A stretch of 64,000 nucleotides of DNA from Lysinibacillus irui. GTDB taxonomy: Bacteria > Bacillota > Bacilli > Bacillales_A > Planococcaceae. Below, in pieces: positions 8,605-17,259 of the stretch. The stretch lies in assembly GCF_028877475.1 (NCBI RefSeq), contig NZ_CP113527.1, positions 303,501 to 367,500 of the forward strand. Direction: 5' to 3'. The notes beneath the pieces are model-generated. The model made no database searches and was not told where the DNA came from. It saw only the letters and a list, made by a program, of their open reading frames with translations. Position 1 is the first letter of the stretch. Each line of letters starts with the position of its first letter. The position numbers and the translations under genes were made by a program.

Positions 8605-9489
8605 ATGGAATTACGAGATTTAAAAGCTTTTATGGCTGTGGTTGAACATGGAAGTTTTACGAAGGCAGCGAATGAATCGTTTGTATCGCAGCCTTCATTA
8701 AGTAAAAGCATTAAAAAATTAGAAGATACATTGCACGTTGAATTGTTAAACAGATCTACACGTAATGTAGAGTTAACAGATGCTGGAGATATAGTCTATA
8801 AACAGGGGCAAAAAATAATGCGCTCTGTACATGATTTGCATATTTTACTGGATGATTTATTACATATTAAAACTGGCTCAATCAAGTTAGGAATTCCACC
8901 TTTAATTGGTACATTATTTTTCCCGAAAATAGCTAGGGACTTTCATCAACAATATCCAGAAGTCCATTTAGAGCTGGTAGAACGAGGAGCAAAAATGGTA
9001 GGTACGTTAGTAGAAAATGGCGAGGTGGACATGGGAATAGTTGTGCTGCCCACTGATGAAAGGAAATTTTCAGTTCAGCCATTTGTAGAGGATCAATTTT
9101 TCGTATTTATTAATGAATTACACCCATTAGCTCAACAACAACATATACAATTACAAGATTTAAAAAATGAAACTTTTATTATTTTTGCTGAGGAATTTGC
9201 ATTACATGATTATGTTATTAAATCATGTAAAAATGTTGGGTTTACACCCTATGTGGGCTATAAAAGTTCGCAATGGGACTTAATAGTTGAACTAGTTTCC
9301 TCCAATTTAGGTGTGACACTACTGCCATACTCCATTGCTGCCAAACAAACAAATACTAATGTCAAAATTCTTCCTCTATATAATTTTGACATGCCATGGC
9401 GTCTGGGAATTATTACAAAGAAAAATACATATCAATCCTATGCATTAAAACAGCTACTCAAAACAGTTCGTATGCAAGAAGATAAGTGA
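8605..9489 (+). CDS. LysR-type transcriptional regulator
   Basis: A 294-residue LysR protein. The N-terminal HTH reads LRDLKAFMAVVEHGSFTKAA then SQPSLSKSIKKLE, and a periplasmic-binding-like effector domain follows. I chose ATG 8605 because GAGGAAG lies six bases before it; the ATG at 8590 lies upstream of that SD. It sits between atoE (divergent) and scoAB (same strand, 107 bases downstream), so it probably controls acetoacetate or short-chain acid use. The effector is unknown. Confidence 0.9.
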   Translation: MELRDLKAFMAVVEHGSFTKAANESFVSQPSLSKSIKKLEDTLHVELLNRSTRNVELTDAGDIVYKQGQKIMRSVHDLHILLDDLLHIKTGSIKLGIPPLIGTLFFPKIARDFHQQYPEVHLELVERGAKMVGTLVENGEVDMGIVVLPTDERKFSVQPFVEDQFFVFINELHPLAQQQHIQLQDLKNETFIIFAEEFALHDYVIKSCKNVGFTPYVGYKSSQWDLIVELVSSNLGVTLLPYSIAAKQTNTNVKILPLYNFDMPWRLGIITKKNTYQSYALKQLLKTVRMQEDK

Positions 9490-9511
9490 TTTATTCTATT
9501 TAGGAATAAAT
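9489..9511. promoter_or_regulatory. Probable LysR operator upstream of scoAB
   Basis: An 8-bp perfect inverted repeat (ATTTATTC and GAATAAAT) has a 7-base spacer, fitting the interrupted dyad (T-N11-A) form of LysR sites. It overlaps the final base of the lysR stop codon and lies about 85 bp upstream of scoA. Confidence 0.5.
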
Positions 9512-9596
9512 AGTATTCAAATTAATTCCTTTACTTGTAAAATAGCAATGATGTAGAATTTTCCTTAATAAACGAGCAAATTTGGGAGGTTTCGAG

Positions 9597-10304
9597 ATGG
9601 GGAATGGGAAGGTATGGAGTTCGTTCGAAGATGCTGTTGCAGATATTAAGGATGGAGATACATTAGCTGTAGGAGGCTTCGGGCTATGTGGTATACCTGA
9701 AAAGTCAATTGCAGCATTAGTCCAACAAGGAACGAAGGATTTAACGGTTGTTAGTAATAATTGCGGTGTGGATGATTGGGGACTTGGCTTACTGTTAGCA
9801 AATAAGCAGATTAAAAAAATGGTTGCTTCCTACGTAGGGGAAAATAAAATTTTTGAACAGCAATTTTTAAGTGGTGAACTAGAAGTAGAATTAACGCCAC
9901 AAGGTACACTTGCTGAACGACTACGTGCAGGGGGGGCAGGAATTCCGGGGTTTTATACAGCTACTGGGGTGGGAACGCCAATTGCTGAAGGAAAAGAAGT
10001 AAAGGTTTTTGATGGAAAAGAATATATTTTAGAAGAAGGAATTGTTGCTGATTTTGCCCTTGTCAAAGCGTGGAAGGCTGATAAGCTAGGAAACTTAGTA
10101 TACAGAAAAACTTCGAGAAATTTTAATCCTTTAGCTGCTATGTCTGGGAAAATTACGATTGCCGAAGTAGAAGAGATTGTTGAGGTAGGCGAATTAGACT
10201 CAGACCATATTCATACACCAGGGGTTTTCGTGCAACGTGTGTTAGTAGGCGAAAATTATGACAAGCGTATTGAGCGTTTGACGGTGAAAAAGGGGGAAGC
10301 ATAA
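9597..10304 (+). CDS. scoA: 3-oxoacid CoA-transferase subunit A
   Basis: A 235-residue family I CoA-transferase alpha subunit. It has [13 protein letters not shown] at about 24-36 (CoA-binding glycine-rich motif), [41 protein letters not shown], and [19 protein letters not shown]. It transfers CoA from succinyl-CoA (or another donor) to acetoacetate together with subunit B. I chose ATG 9597 because GGGAGG precedes it by eight bases. The stop overlaps the scoB start as TAATG, ensuring equal synthesis. AtoD-like specificity for other short-chain acids cannot be excluded. Confidence 0.93.
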   Translation: MGNGKVWSSFEDAVADIKDGDTLAVGGFGLCGIPEKSIAALVQQGTKDLTVVSNNCGVDDWGLGLLLANKQIKKMVASYVGENKIFEQQFLSGELEVELTPQGTLAERLRAGGAGIPGFYTATGVGTPIAEGKEVKVFDGKEYILEEGIVADFALVKAWKADKLGNLVYRKTSRNFNPLAAMSGKITIAEVEEIVEVGELDSDHIHTPGVFVQRVLVGENYDKRIERLTVKKGEA

Positions 10305-10939
10305 TGGATACAAGACAGAAAATCGTCAACAGAGCAGTGAAAGAAATAGCAAATGGTATGAATGTCAATTTAGGTATAGGTATCCCAACACTTGTTGCAA
10401 ATGCAATTCCTGCCGATTACGATGTGCTGTTACAATCAGAAAATGGTCTTCTTGGTATTGGCCCTTACCCAGCTGAAGATGCGGTAGACCCTGACTTAAT
10501 TAACGCTGGGAAAGAAACTGTCACCGCAGTTCCAGGAGCATCTTTCTTTGACAGTGCAGAATCATTTGCTATGATACGAGGTGGCCACATCGATCTTGCT
10601 ATTTTAGGTGGTATGGAGGTATCTGAAACAGGAGACCTTGCTAACTGGATGATTCCAGGAAAAATGGTGAAGGGTATGGGCGGTGCTATGGACCTTGTTG
10701 TCGGAGCCAAAAGAGTAATCGTTGTAATGGAGCATGTGAATAAAAATGGAGAATCAAAGATTAAAAAGCAATGTGAGCTACCACTAACAGGTAAAGGGGT
10801 AGTGCATCGATTAATTACAGACTTAGCTGTATTTGATTTTACACAAGAGGGTATGAAGCTTATAGAATTAGCTGAAGGTGTTACTTTAGAGGAAGTAAAA
10901 GAAAAGACTGCTGCATCGTTTAGTGTAGCTTTAGCCTAA
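10304..10939 (+). CDS. scoB: 3-oxoacid CoA-transferase subunit B
   Basis: A 211-residue beta subunit with the catalytic motif [12 protein letters not shown], whose Glu (about residue 47) forms the gamma-glutamyl-CoA thioester, and the downstream [15 protein letters not shown] and [12 protein letters not shown] blocks. It forms a heteromer with the adjacent ScoA and overlaps it by one base. With the AtoE permease it completes an uptake-and-activation route for acetoacetate, giving acetoacetyl-CoA for thiolysis. No obvious strong terminator follows in the 73 bases before the VOC gene, which may be co-transcribed. Confidence 0.93.
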   Translation: MDTRQKIVNRAVKEIANGMNVNLGIGIPTLVANAIPADYDVLLQSENGLLGIGPYPAEDAVDPDLINAGKETVTAVPGASFFDSAESFAMIRGGHIDLAILGGMEVSETGDLANWMIPGKMVKGMGGAMDLVVGAKRVIVVMEHVNKNGESKIKKQCELPLTGKGVVHRLITDLAVFDFTQEGMKLIELAEGVTLEEVKEKTAASFSVALA

Positions 10940-11012
10940 TAATTTCAGACCTAGGACTGTTCCCTGAATGATTGTAGACATCCTACAATAAACTAAAAAG
11001 GGAGCCATAACG

Positions 11013-11426
11013 ATGAAACAACAATGGACAAATGAATTAGCAGTTGCACAGGTTAGAATAGCAAGACCCACAGATCGAATCAAAGAAATCGAACGTTTTT
11101 ACTGTGAAGGTGTCGGATTAAAGAAAATTGGTTCTTTTACAGGACACAGAGGCTATGAAGGTATAATGATTGGCCTACCAAATGCAAGCTATCATCTAGA
11201 ATTTACTGAGCATGTGGAGGGAAGTCCGTGCCCAGCACCAAGTAAGGACAATCTTCTAGTGCTTTATATTCCAAACAGCGAAACGATTCGGCACATTTCA
11301 GATAGACTAGCACTCATGGGATATCCTGAAGTAGAGCCTGAAAATCCTTATTGGGCAGAGAAAGGGGTAACGATTGAAGACCCTGATGGTTGGCGATTAG
11401 TATTAATGAATACTGAAGGAATATAA
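11013..11426 (+). CDS. VOC (glyoxalase/bleomycin-resistance fold) family protein
   Basis: A 137-residue protein with two beta-alpha-beta-beta-beta repeats typical of the vicinal oxygen chelate fold: RIARPTDRIKEIERFYCEGVGLKKIGSF in the first half and DPDGWRLVLMNTEGI at the end. Candidate metal ligands include His in SYHLEFTEH and the Glu/Asp residues of the C-terminal half. The SD AAGGGAG is good. Substrate is unknown. It may be read through from scoAB, but a functional link is not shown. Confidence 0.85.
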   Translation: MKQQWTNELAVAQVRIARPTDRIKEIERFYCEGVGLKKIGSFTGHRGYEGIMIGLPNASYHLEFTEHVEGSPCPAPSKDNLLVLYIPNSETIRHISDRLALMGYPEVEPENPYWAEKGVTIEDPDGWRLVLMNTEGI

Positions 11427-11646
11427 ATAAAAAATAAGAGCAAGAGCTATCTGATATAGTCTCGTGTTTTTTTATGATGTAAAATACCCTAGATAGTATA
11501 TACGAAAAGCATGGCAAAGGAATTTGGTATCCAACTCACTCCAAGATAAAACGGCCTTTTATATTAGAAGGTATAAAGCGGTATGTAAAATAACATGAAA
11601 GATACCCCTGCATGTATTGCGTGGGTATCTTTATTTTGATAGCACC
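11427..11646. other. Intergenic region with terminator near its end
   Basis: No gene. An imperfect stem around 11434-11471 ends in a run of seven Ts and may terminate the VOC transcript. A cleaner stem follows at 11598-11632. Confidence 0.4.
11598..11637. terminator. Bidirectional terminator between VOC and lipoprotein genes
   Basis: Ten-bp arms AAAGATACCC and GGGTATCTTT with a T-rich 3' flank on the plus strand. It is ten bases from the end of the convergent lipoprotein gene. Confidence 0.8.
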
Positions 11647-12102
11647 TTAATCCTCTAAAGCTTCATCCTCGTGATAGTGAGTAGCTGCGGATTCAATATC
11701 AACCTGTAGATAGTTGGCCCAATCCACTTCGTTAAAATCCTCTTCACTAAAATAAATATTCAAGAGCTCTGTCATCGTTTTGTCCCCGTCAGGCTCAGTA
11801 AGAGGAGCAAACCAAGTAATAGCTGGTGTTTTCACGCTTTTTAGTTTGGATAATTCAGCAAAAATCTTAGTGGAATCCTTCAACATCTGACTTTTTGAGC
11901 CCTCTGTTACATCTGTATCTTGAATGGAAATCGTCACAACACCTTTGGATTCTTCTACAGAGAACTCATTTTTAACGATTGCACCCACAATATCTTCCAC
12001 AGTAGTATTTTGATCAACTGCCACTTCCTTTGGTTCTGAACTTTTGCCGCAAGCCGTTACTAATAGTGAAGCAAATACTAGAAGAAAAATTAATTTTTTC
12101 AA
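11647..12102 (-). CDS. Small secreted lipoprotein of unknown function
   Basis: A 151-residue lipoprotein. The signal peptide KKLIFLLVFASLLVTAC ends at a lipobox (VTAC), followed by a short linker and an acidic globular domain with VDQNTTVEDIVGAIVKNEFS and a Glu/Asp-rich tail. I chose TTG 12102 because GGGAGG lies eight bases upstream; the ATG at 12108 is only two bases from that SD. I do not recognise the family. It stands alone between two intergenic regions. Confidence 0.75.
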   Translation of the reverse strand: MKKLIFLLVFASLLVTACGKSSEPKEVAVDQNTTVEDIVGAIVKNEFSVEESKGVVTISIQDTDVTEGSKSQMLKDSTKIFAELSKLKSVKTPAITWFAPLTEPDGDKTMTELLNIYFSEEDFNEVDWANYLQVDIESAATHYHEDEALED

Positions 12103-12291
12103 TATCATAACCTCCCTTGTTACTCCATATATGCGCAAAATGAGAGGGAATTATACTTTATTAGAGAATGTTACAAATACTTTTTATTTGTAAAATATAG
12201 TTTAGTTTGGGCGAAATCATTTTTGTTCTATTGGGGCCCACAATTACTTTACACATATTGGGTTGATTGTTAATATAATGGCTCAATAATA

Positions 12292-12423
12292 TTGAATGAG
12301 TTACTATGCTTGCTGCATCCAAAAAATGTCGATCAATTCGACAAAAGGCGGATTGCACAGGCATACATAAGAATGGTCAAAAGGGGAGTACTAAAAGTAA
12401 AAGCTCTTTTAATAAGGGAATGA
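12292..12423 (+). CDS. Possible small peptide or gene remnant
   Basis: A TTG-initiated 43-codon frame ending at TGA 12423, with a basic helical sequence (PKNVDQFDKRRIAQAYIRMV). The composition looks protein-like, but there is no convincing SD upstream and no recognised family. It may be a fragment of a decayed gene rather than a functional peptide. Confidence 0.2.
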   Translation: MNELLCLLHPKNVDQFDKRRIAQAYIRMVKRGVLKVKALLIRE

Positions 12424-12519
12424 TTTATGCTTTTCTCACCGTTGCTAATGAGATTGTTGCTTTGCCTAATAGTGAAAATGTAAACTTAGGGGTATCAGTG
12501 GGAATTATAAGTTACATTA

Positions 12520-12554
12520 ATAAAAAACTCACCCTCCATTGAGAAGGGTGAGTT
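12520..12554 (-). terminator. Minus-strand intrinsic terminator
   Basis: Ten-bp arms AACTCACCCT and AGGGTGAGTT with a nine-base loop, followed on the minus strand by TTTTTTATTAATG. No minus-strand protein gene ends here, which points to a non-coding transcript or a lost gene. Confidence 0.75.
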
Positions 12555-12740
12555 ATTAGAAGCCTTGTGGCTGTAAGATCATATTAAAAAGCCGCGAATG
12601 CCGTAGTTATTATAGAAAGTTTTAAACCACCACTCCTCAAAGTGGGTGTTCGCAGAAGCTTTCCTGCTTATCCTCATGCACCGTAGTGTGAGGCCCGTCA
12701 TTCCAACTCCAATAATAAAACTCCCTTTTACAGCTTAAAG
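12520..12740 (-). ncRNA. Candidate structured RNA on the minus strand
   Basis: Read on the minus strand, three consecutive hairpins are followed by a strong terminator. Hairpin one (12693-12672) has stem CCTCA/TGAGG plus CAC/GTG closed by a TACG loop. Hairpin two (12667-12652) has GCAG/CTGC. Hairpin three (12648-12628) has a seven-pair stem with one bulge. The terminator at 12554-12526 ends in TTTTTT. A TATAAT-like -10 lies near 12764-12759 without a clear -35. The family is not recognised; I compared it mentally with 6S, SRP and RNase P RNA and found no convincing match. A remnant of an IS200/IS605 right end is another possibility. Confidence 0.3.
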
Positions 12741-13024
12741 GTTAAAACTTAATATTATACGAACAATGCAGCCTTTATGGATATAATAAAGCATGAGCGA
12801 CAAACATGCAAGTAAGATGATTACAGCAAATTAGTCAATGGGCAAGCGTTCCAAAAGATGAAATAGGTATCTAAAATGGCTTGCAAATAGGTGCTATTGC
12901 TTCATATTTCTTTCACAAATGAGAACGGAAAATGCGAACAACCTTTGCTTATTATGGTTGACTATGTAAAGATAGGAGCATAAAGAGGATTTTCCTAGTT
13001 AAAAAAGTAGAAGGGGGAAGCACA

Positions 13025-13360
13025 TTGGCTTATCCAAATTGTCCAAATTGTCATTCTGAATACACATATGAGGATGGAACAAACTTTGTGTGTCCTGAGT
13101 GTGCTCATGAGTGGAGCAAGGACACAGCTGAACAGGAATTAGATGCACTGATTGTTAAAGATGCAAATGGTAATTTATTAGCAGATGGCGATTCAGTTAC
13201 TATTATAAAGGATTTAAAGGTTAAGGGAAGTTCTTCCACTTTAAAAATAGGGACGAAGGTAAAAAGTATTCGTCTTGTAGAAGGCGATCATAATATTGAT
13301 TGTAAAATCGATGGCTTTGGCGCTATGAAATTGAAGTCAGAATTCGTGAAAAAAGCATAA
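13025..13360 (+). CDS. PhnA/YjdM family zinc-ribbon protein
   Basis: A 111-residue protein with an N-terminal zinc ribbon ([13 protein letters not shown], then CPECAHEW) and a C-terminal beta domain ([51 protein letters not shown]). It matches the protein long called alkylphosphonate-uptake protein PhnA, although a role in phosphonate use is not established and no phn genes are nearby. It starts with TTG at 13025 behind AAGGGGGAAG, with no in-frame ATG. It is followed by its own terminator. Confidence 0.9.
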   Translation: MAYPNCPNCHSEYTYEDGTNFVCPECAHEWSKDTAEQELDALIVKDANGNLLADGDSVTIIKDLKVKGSSSTLKIGTKVKSIRLVEGDHNIDCKIDGFGAMKLKSEFVKKA

Positions 13361-13368
13361 TAAAAATC

Positions 13369-13410
13369 AAATGCACCTAAACGTGGTAACAAGTTTAAGG
13401 TGCATTATTT
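13369..13410. terminator. Terminator between phnA-like and zf-HC2 genes
   Basis: Arms AATGCACCTTAAAC-like and GTTTAAGGTGCATT pair over 13 bp with one slip and are followed by ATTTG. It lies between convergent genes. Confidence 0.65.
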
Positions 13411-13416
13411 GTCTAC

Positions 13417-13929
13417 TTATTTGAAAATCCTGCGTAAAAGAATGGCAAAGGCTGCGCCTAATAAGGCAAAAATTGTATGTAAAAGAGCAATGTAGCCTGC
13501 TCCAACTATCAATGCTCCTATTTCTGTTAAGGAATAGCTGGTAGTATAGAGCTCATTATTTAAATTGTTAATAATGGCCCAGACAAATACAGGAACGGAG
13601 CTAATAATAAAGATAATCCAGATATTTTTATAGAAGAGGTATGAAAGGCAACCAAAAAGTGCATAGGAGATGACAAAACCCTTTTGATTGCCGAGCAATG
13701 ATGAATTAATAGCAAACATAAAGGATAATACAATAAAGACAATATGAAAAAAAGATAATGTTCTTTTCATAGGTAAATATTCAATTGGGAGTTGCTTTGA
13801 ACTAGTGAGCTGCTGACATTTTTGACAACTTGCTAAATGCTGTTCTATAAATGCTATAGTCGGTTTCTGGAGTGCTTGTTTCTTATAAAGAGGTATTAAA
13901 TCTTCTACAATTGAGCATTCTTGTGACAA
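13417..13929 (-). CDS. Zinc-finger (zf-HC2-like) membrane protein, possible anti-sigma-like factor
   Basis: 170 residues. The cytoplasmic N-terminus carries SQECSIVEDLIPLYKKQ and HLASCQKCQQL, the His-Cys-x2-Cys arrangement of anti-sigma zinc fingers. Four hydrophobic segments follow from about residue 55 to the C-terminus. I chose TTG 13929 because GGAGGG sits six bases before it. No sigma factor gene is adjacent, so the partner is unknown. Many Bacillales genomes carry such orphan zf-HC2 membrane proteins. Confidence 0.7.
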   Translation of the reverse strand: MSQECSIVEDLIPLYKKQALQKPTIAFIEQHLASCQKCQQLTSSKQLPIEYLPMKRTLSFFHIVFIVLSFMFAINSSLLGNQKGFVISYALFGCLSYLFYKNIWIIFIISSVPVFVWAIINNLNNELYTTSYSLTEIGALIVGAGYIALLHTIFALLGAAFAILLRRIFK

Positions 13930-14032
13930 TACTTTCCCTCCAATCAATCTCCCCTCATTATACGACTTTTTTTAGAAAATAAAAAAAGCCTTCCGTGAAT
14001 TTTTCAATCGGAAAACTTGTACATGCCACTTA

Positions 14033-14662
14033 TTATTTTGCTGTTAAAACTTCATTTGTTAATGCTTGAATATCGATATGTGTTTTTTCCTTTACGGCAT
14101 CCTTTAAAATTTCTGTGCGGAAATACTGAACGCTTGCTTCAAGTGGAATCGCTAAAAGCTTGGAAAGGGCTGATTGATACATATAGACAAATTCCTTGTC
14201 CGTGTTGCCACGCTTTAATTCGGCAAACGCTTCATAAAATTGATCGAGCTTATCCGCGAATTCGAGTAAACGGCCTTCTAAAGTATTGTCCTTACCTTCC
14301 TTCATACGTTCAAAGAATATTTCCTGAAACTCCTGTGGAATTTCATTAATAATAAACTTTTCCATCATCTTTTCTTCCACATGTGCTAGCATTTGCTTCA
14401 GCTCTGGACTAGCGTGTTTTACTGGTGTTTTAATATCACCAATAAAAACTTCAGCAAAGTCATGGTTGATGGTTTTTTCATATAAAGACTTCCAATTAAC
14501 TGTAGCACCGTTCATTTCTTCTAACGTTGCAAAAAACATTGCATATTGTGATACTTTCCAAGAATGGGCAGCCACATTGTGCTCCTCGAACTTAAAGCGT
14601 CCTGGGCAACGAATAATACGCTCTAAATCATTAAGGCTTGTAAAAAATTGATGAATTCCTAT
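14033..14662 (-). CDS. HD-domain phosphohydrolase, YfbR-like
   Basis: A 209-residue HD-superfamily protein: IRCPGRFKFEEHNVAAHSWKVSQYAMF at the N-terminus (first metal-ligand His), the HD pair in INHDFAEVFIGDI near residue 65, and a late Asp in EFADKLDQFYEAF. The family includes YfbR-type 5'-deoxynucleotidases, so nucleotide pool clean-up is plausible. The start is odd: the SD AAGGAG (14677-14672) touches a GTG at 14671, leaving no spacer, whereas the family's usual N-terminus (MGIHQFF) corresponds to an ATA codon at 14662 with eight-base spacing. I annotate from that ATA; GTG 14671 is the alternative and would add three residues. Confidence 0.85.
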   Translation of the reverse strand: MGIHQFFTSLNDLERIIRCPGRFKFEEHNVAAHSWKVSQYAMFFATLEEMNGATVNWKSLYEKTINHDFAEVFIGDIKTPVKHASPELKQMLAHVEEKMMEKFIINEIPQEFQEIFFERMKEGKDNTLEGRLLEFADKLDQFYEAFAELKRGNTDKEFVYMYQSALSKLLAIPLEASVQYFRTEILKDAVKEKTHIDIQALTNEVLTAK

Positions 14663-14842
14663 AAAAATCACTCCTTTTTGTTCTATAAGTGCATGTTACT
14701 ATAAACAATACCCTCTTTGCGTGGATTTCAAACAATTTTACAATGATTCAAGCTGTGTTTACAAAGGATTCACAATTGTCGACCAAGCTGACTTAAGTTG
14801 GATGCTATAATGTAGAGGACTGATGAAAAGGGGAGTACCATC

Positions 14843-15283
14843 ATGTTTTCCATTTATACACTTCTTCTTTATATACATATTTTAAGTGCTGTTCTTTCGA
14901 TTGGGCCTTTGTTTGTTGTACTAACTGTCGTTAAAAAAATGCGAATAGCTTCCAATGATGAAATGCCACCTTATATAGAAGCTTTTAAAGGGGCAATTAC
15001 TATTGTCAAACATTCAGGACATGTTCTTGTAGTATCAGGTATATTGCTAATGTGGCATGCTGGCTATCATTGGCGTACTTCATGGATTGTATTAACTTTT
15101 CTTGTGATGTTTGCCTCGATTGTATTTTTAGCTAGAGCTTTTAAACCTACATTACGAACATATAATACACCTGCTTATAATCAACAACAATTTGTTTCAC
15201 TTTTACAGCGTAAAACATGGATGTACATTTTACTACTATTAATCATGCTGTGGTTAATGGTAGCTAAGCCAATTCTTTGGTAA
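14843..15283 (+). CDS. Small integral membrane protein, DUF2269-like
   Basis: 146 residues with four hydrophobic helices: YTLLLYIHILSAVLSIGPLFVVLTVV at the N-terminus, HVLVVSGILLMW, SWIVLTFLVMFASIVFLA, and a C-terminal YILLLLIMLWLMVAKPILW. The conserved His in the first helix (YIHILSAV) and the second block is typical of DUF2269 and related haem-protein-like membrane families. Function is unknown. The SD AAAAGGGGAG is strong. A terminator follows directly. Confidence 0.75.
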   Translation: MFSIYTLLLYIHILSAVLSIGPLFVVLTVVKKMRIASNDEMPPYIEAFKGAITIVKHSGHVLVVSGILLMWHAGYHWRTSWIVLTFLVMFASIVFLARAFKPTLRTYNTPAYNQQQFVSLLQRKTWMYILLLLIMLWLMVAKPILW

Positions 15284-15318
15284 GAAGAGGCTGAGAAGAA
15301 GCATCTTAGCTAATAAAC

Positions 15319-15379
15319 AACCCGACCTATTTTTTAGAAACGCTCATTTAGTGTTTCATGATATAGGTCGGGTTTTCTG
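15319..15379. terminator. Terminator between DUF2269-like gene and Bce-type permease
   Basis: A 12-bp outer stem (AACCCGACCTAT and ATAGGTCGGGTT) encloses a second stem (GAAAC/GTTTC). T-rich flank TTTTCTG on the plus strand. Confidence 0.75.
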
Positions 15380-15417
15380 TTTCGATAGTTATGTTTACTC
15401 TAAAAATTATTTGGCTT

Positions 15418-17259
15418 CTAGTTTACTAGGCGTTTAAAATAGCTTTTTCGAATAAAGAAATAACTGATGAGGAACAGCACAAAGAAACAACAAGAGCTGG
15501 CAATCGAAACTTGTAAAAAAGCTGTGGAGACCATAGCTCGCATGGCTACTAATGTAGTAAGCAATAGTGTAATGGCTAAGGTGAACGGTACGAAAATAAG
15601 AATCGCTAATTCTTTTGCAATAATGGTAGCTAATTCTTTTTTTGAAAGTCCGAGCTTCCGAATGCCTATATATTTATTCTTTTCCTGCATCAATGTTGTT
15701 TGTAAATAGAAGTATAAAATACTCATCGCAGCACTTAAGAAAATTAAGCTTAGCATGGAACCAATGAAGAACATCACACTTTTAATAAACATTTCTGTAT
15801 TATATAAGTCGATTTTCGAAGTAAAGTAACGTTGTTCTGGTAAAGAGGGTATGTCTTCTGTAATTGTATTCGCCAATGCCGTATGCGCTGACCAATTATC
15901 TAATTCATAAATATAGGTTTTATAAACAGGATAATCAATGGCTTGGTAAATGTCATCAGGTACAATGAAATAGCTATTCTGAAAACCCGTAGATAACAGG
16001 TTTTGCTCATTGATGTTCGCTAATTTGAAAGATTTTATATACTTGTCACTAGCATTTTGGGTGATGGGTAATACACCTCGGCTTCCTGCAACAGCAATAA
16101 ATTCATCTTTACGTAGGTCATTGTCCTGTTGCAGTAACAAGTTATAATCAGATAATGCCATATAGCCAAGGCGTTGATCCTCATTTGATTTAAATTCAAT
16201 AAAATATTTGTTTGCTTCCACTGTTGCAAGCTTTGTTTCAAGATAATCAAGATCTTTCTTGACCATATCAGCATTTACTTTTGGATCAGCGATGTATTGG
16301 AAGCTGTACGGGTAATTTTCTTCACTATCCTTTTTTACATTGTAATAAGAGCTAAATAAAATACTCGTACATAGAAAGACACCGCTTAATAGAATTGTGA
16401 TTAGAAATAGCATATTTGCATGGGATTTCATTTTTGCATTTAAATTAGACGCCAACAGCATATTTGTTTTACGTAAATATGCTGGTGACTTTTCAAACAT
16501 TATTAAAAACAGTCGGAATCCTTGAGTAATGACGAAGTAAATCGTACAAAGAATGCTAGCAAAAAATAAAAAATAATAGATAACACCTAGAGACTCTACA
16601 ACGGCGTGCTCGATTTTTAGTATATAAGCTAACATGACCGTCATCACACTACTCACTGCTAATAAAATATAGTGTGGTTGAATCGATTTTTCGATAACCG
16701 TATCACTTTTTAAGAGCTGAATGGAGGCTTCTTTATTAATAAATTTAGTGACGACTTTAGAAATCACAATAAATAAGATCAAAAACAAACCAATAGTTAA
16801 GCCGATCGCTTGTAGAGGTAAATACATACCGAACGTTTCTGCCTTTAAAACAACTTTTGCTCCCATTAAAAAAAGGGGAGTAATGACTAGTCCGAGAACG
16901 ATTGCTGCCATAATGGCCAAAATGCCAATGAACAGATTTTCTCGGAATATAAGTTTCCGAATTTGCTTCATGGAAGCCCCTGTAATCATAAAGATTCCGA
17001 GCGTTTTTGTCTTTTTCCGTAAAAATGCCATAATCGAGTAGGTAATGTAAATAAATGAAAATAAATAAACGAGCATACTAGCTAACATCAATGTAATGCC
17101 AAGTGTCGAATCTGGATCTAAACTTTTCAGACTAGGATGAAAGACGATAACTGAAAAAAGAAAGAAGATAATAATGGAAAACATACTACTCAAGAAATAA
17201 GAAACATACGTCCATTTATCTCGTAATATATTCTGGAGGACAATATGATTAAAGCTCAT
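15418..17259 (-). CDS. Bce-type ABC transporter permease (FtsX-like)
   Basis: A 613-residue permease of the BceB/peptide-7 exporter family. It has one N-terminal helix, then paired helix groups, a large extracellular domain of about 200 residues (SYYNVKKDSEENYPYSF to about SKIDLYNTEMF) between helices 7 and 8, and two final helices. Such permeases recognise peptide antibiotics such as bacitracin, acting by target protection on undecaprenyl-(pyro)phosphate, and signal to the partner kinase. ATG 17259 overlaps the end of the ATPase gene by 11 bases. It is the last gene of the module. The particular antibiotic cannot be predicted. Confidence 0.9.
   Translation of the reverse strand: MSFNHIVLQNILRDKWTYVSYFLSSMFSIIIFFLFSVIVFHPSLKSLDPDSTLGITLMLASMLVYLFSFIYITYSIMAFLRKKTKTLGIFMITGASMKQIRKLIFRENLFIGILAIMAAIVLGLVITPLFLMGAKVVLKAETFGMYLPLQAIGLTIGLFLILFIVISKVVTKFINKEASIQLLKSDTVIEKSIQPHYILLAVSSVMTVMLAYILKIEHAVVESLGVIYYFLFFASILCTIYFVITQGFRLFLIMFEKSPAYLRKTNMLLASNLNAKMKSHANMLFLITILLSGVFLCTSILFSSYYNVKKDSEENYPYSFQYIADPKVNADMVKKDLDYLETKLATVEANKYFIEFKSNEDQRLGYMALSDYNLLLQQDNDLRKDEFIAVAGSRGVLPITQNASDKYIKSFKLANINEQNLLSTGFQNSYFIVPDDIYQAIDYPVYKTYIYELDNWSAHTALANTITEDIPSLPEQRYFTSKIDLYNTEMFIKSVMFFIGSMLSLIFLSAAMSILYFYLQTTLMQEKNKYIGIRKLGLSKKELATIIAKELAILIFVPFTLAITLLLTTLVAMRAMVSTAFLQVSIASSCCFFVLFLISYFFIRKSYFKRLVN

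Larger units (their letters stand above)
12103..13024. other. Gene-poor region of about 900 bases
   Basis: No gene of normal quality. It holds a possible 43-codon peptide (12292-12423), a minus-strand terminator (12526-12554), three adjacent hairpins (12627-12693), and from about 12830 to 12990 a frame with several stops that reads like decayed coding sequence (for example QWASVPKDEIGI, then NGLQIGAIASYFFHK). The plus-strand frame at 12306-12542 lacks an SD and runs into the minus-strand terminator, so I do not treat it as a gene. Confidence 0.5.

Noticed and set aside
12306..12542. 78-codon plus-strand frame
   Set aside because: No SD, low protein-likeness, and the end runs through a minus-strand terminator; treated as intergenic.
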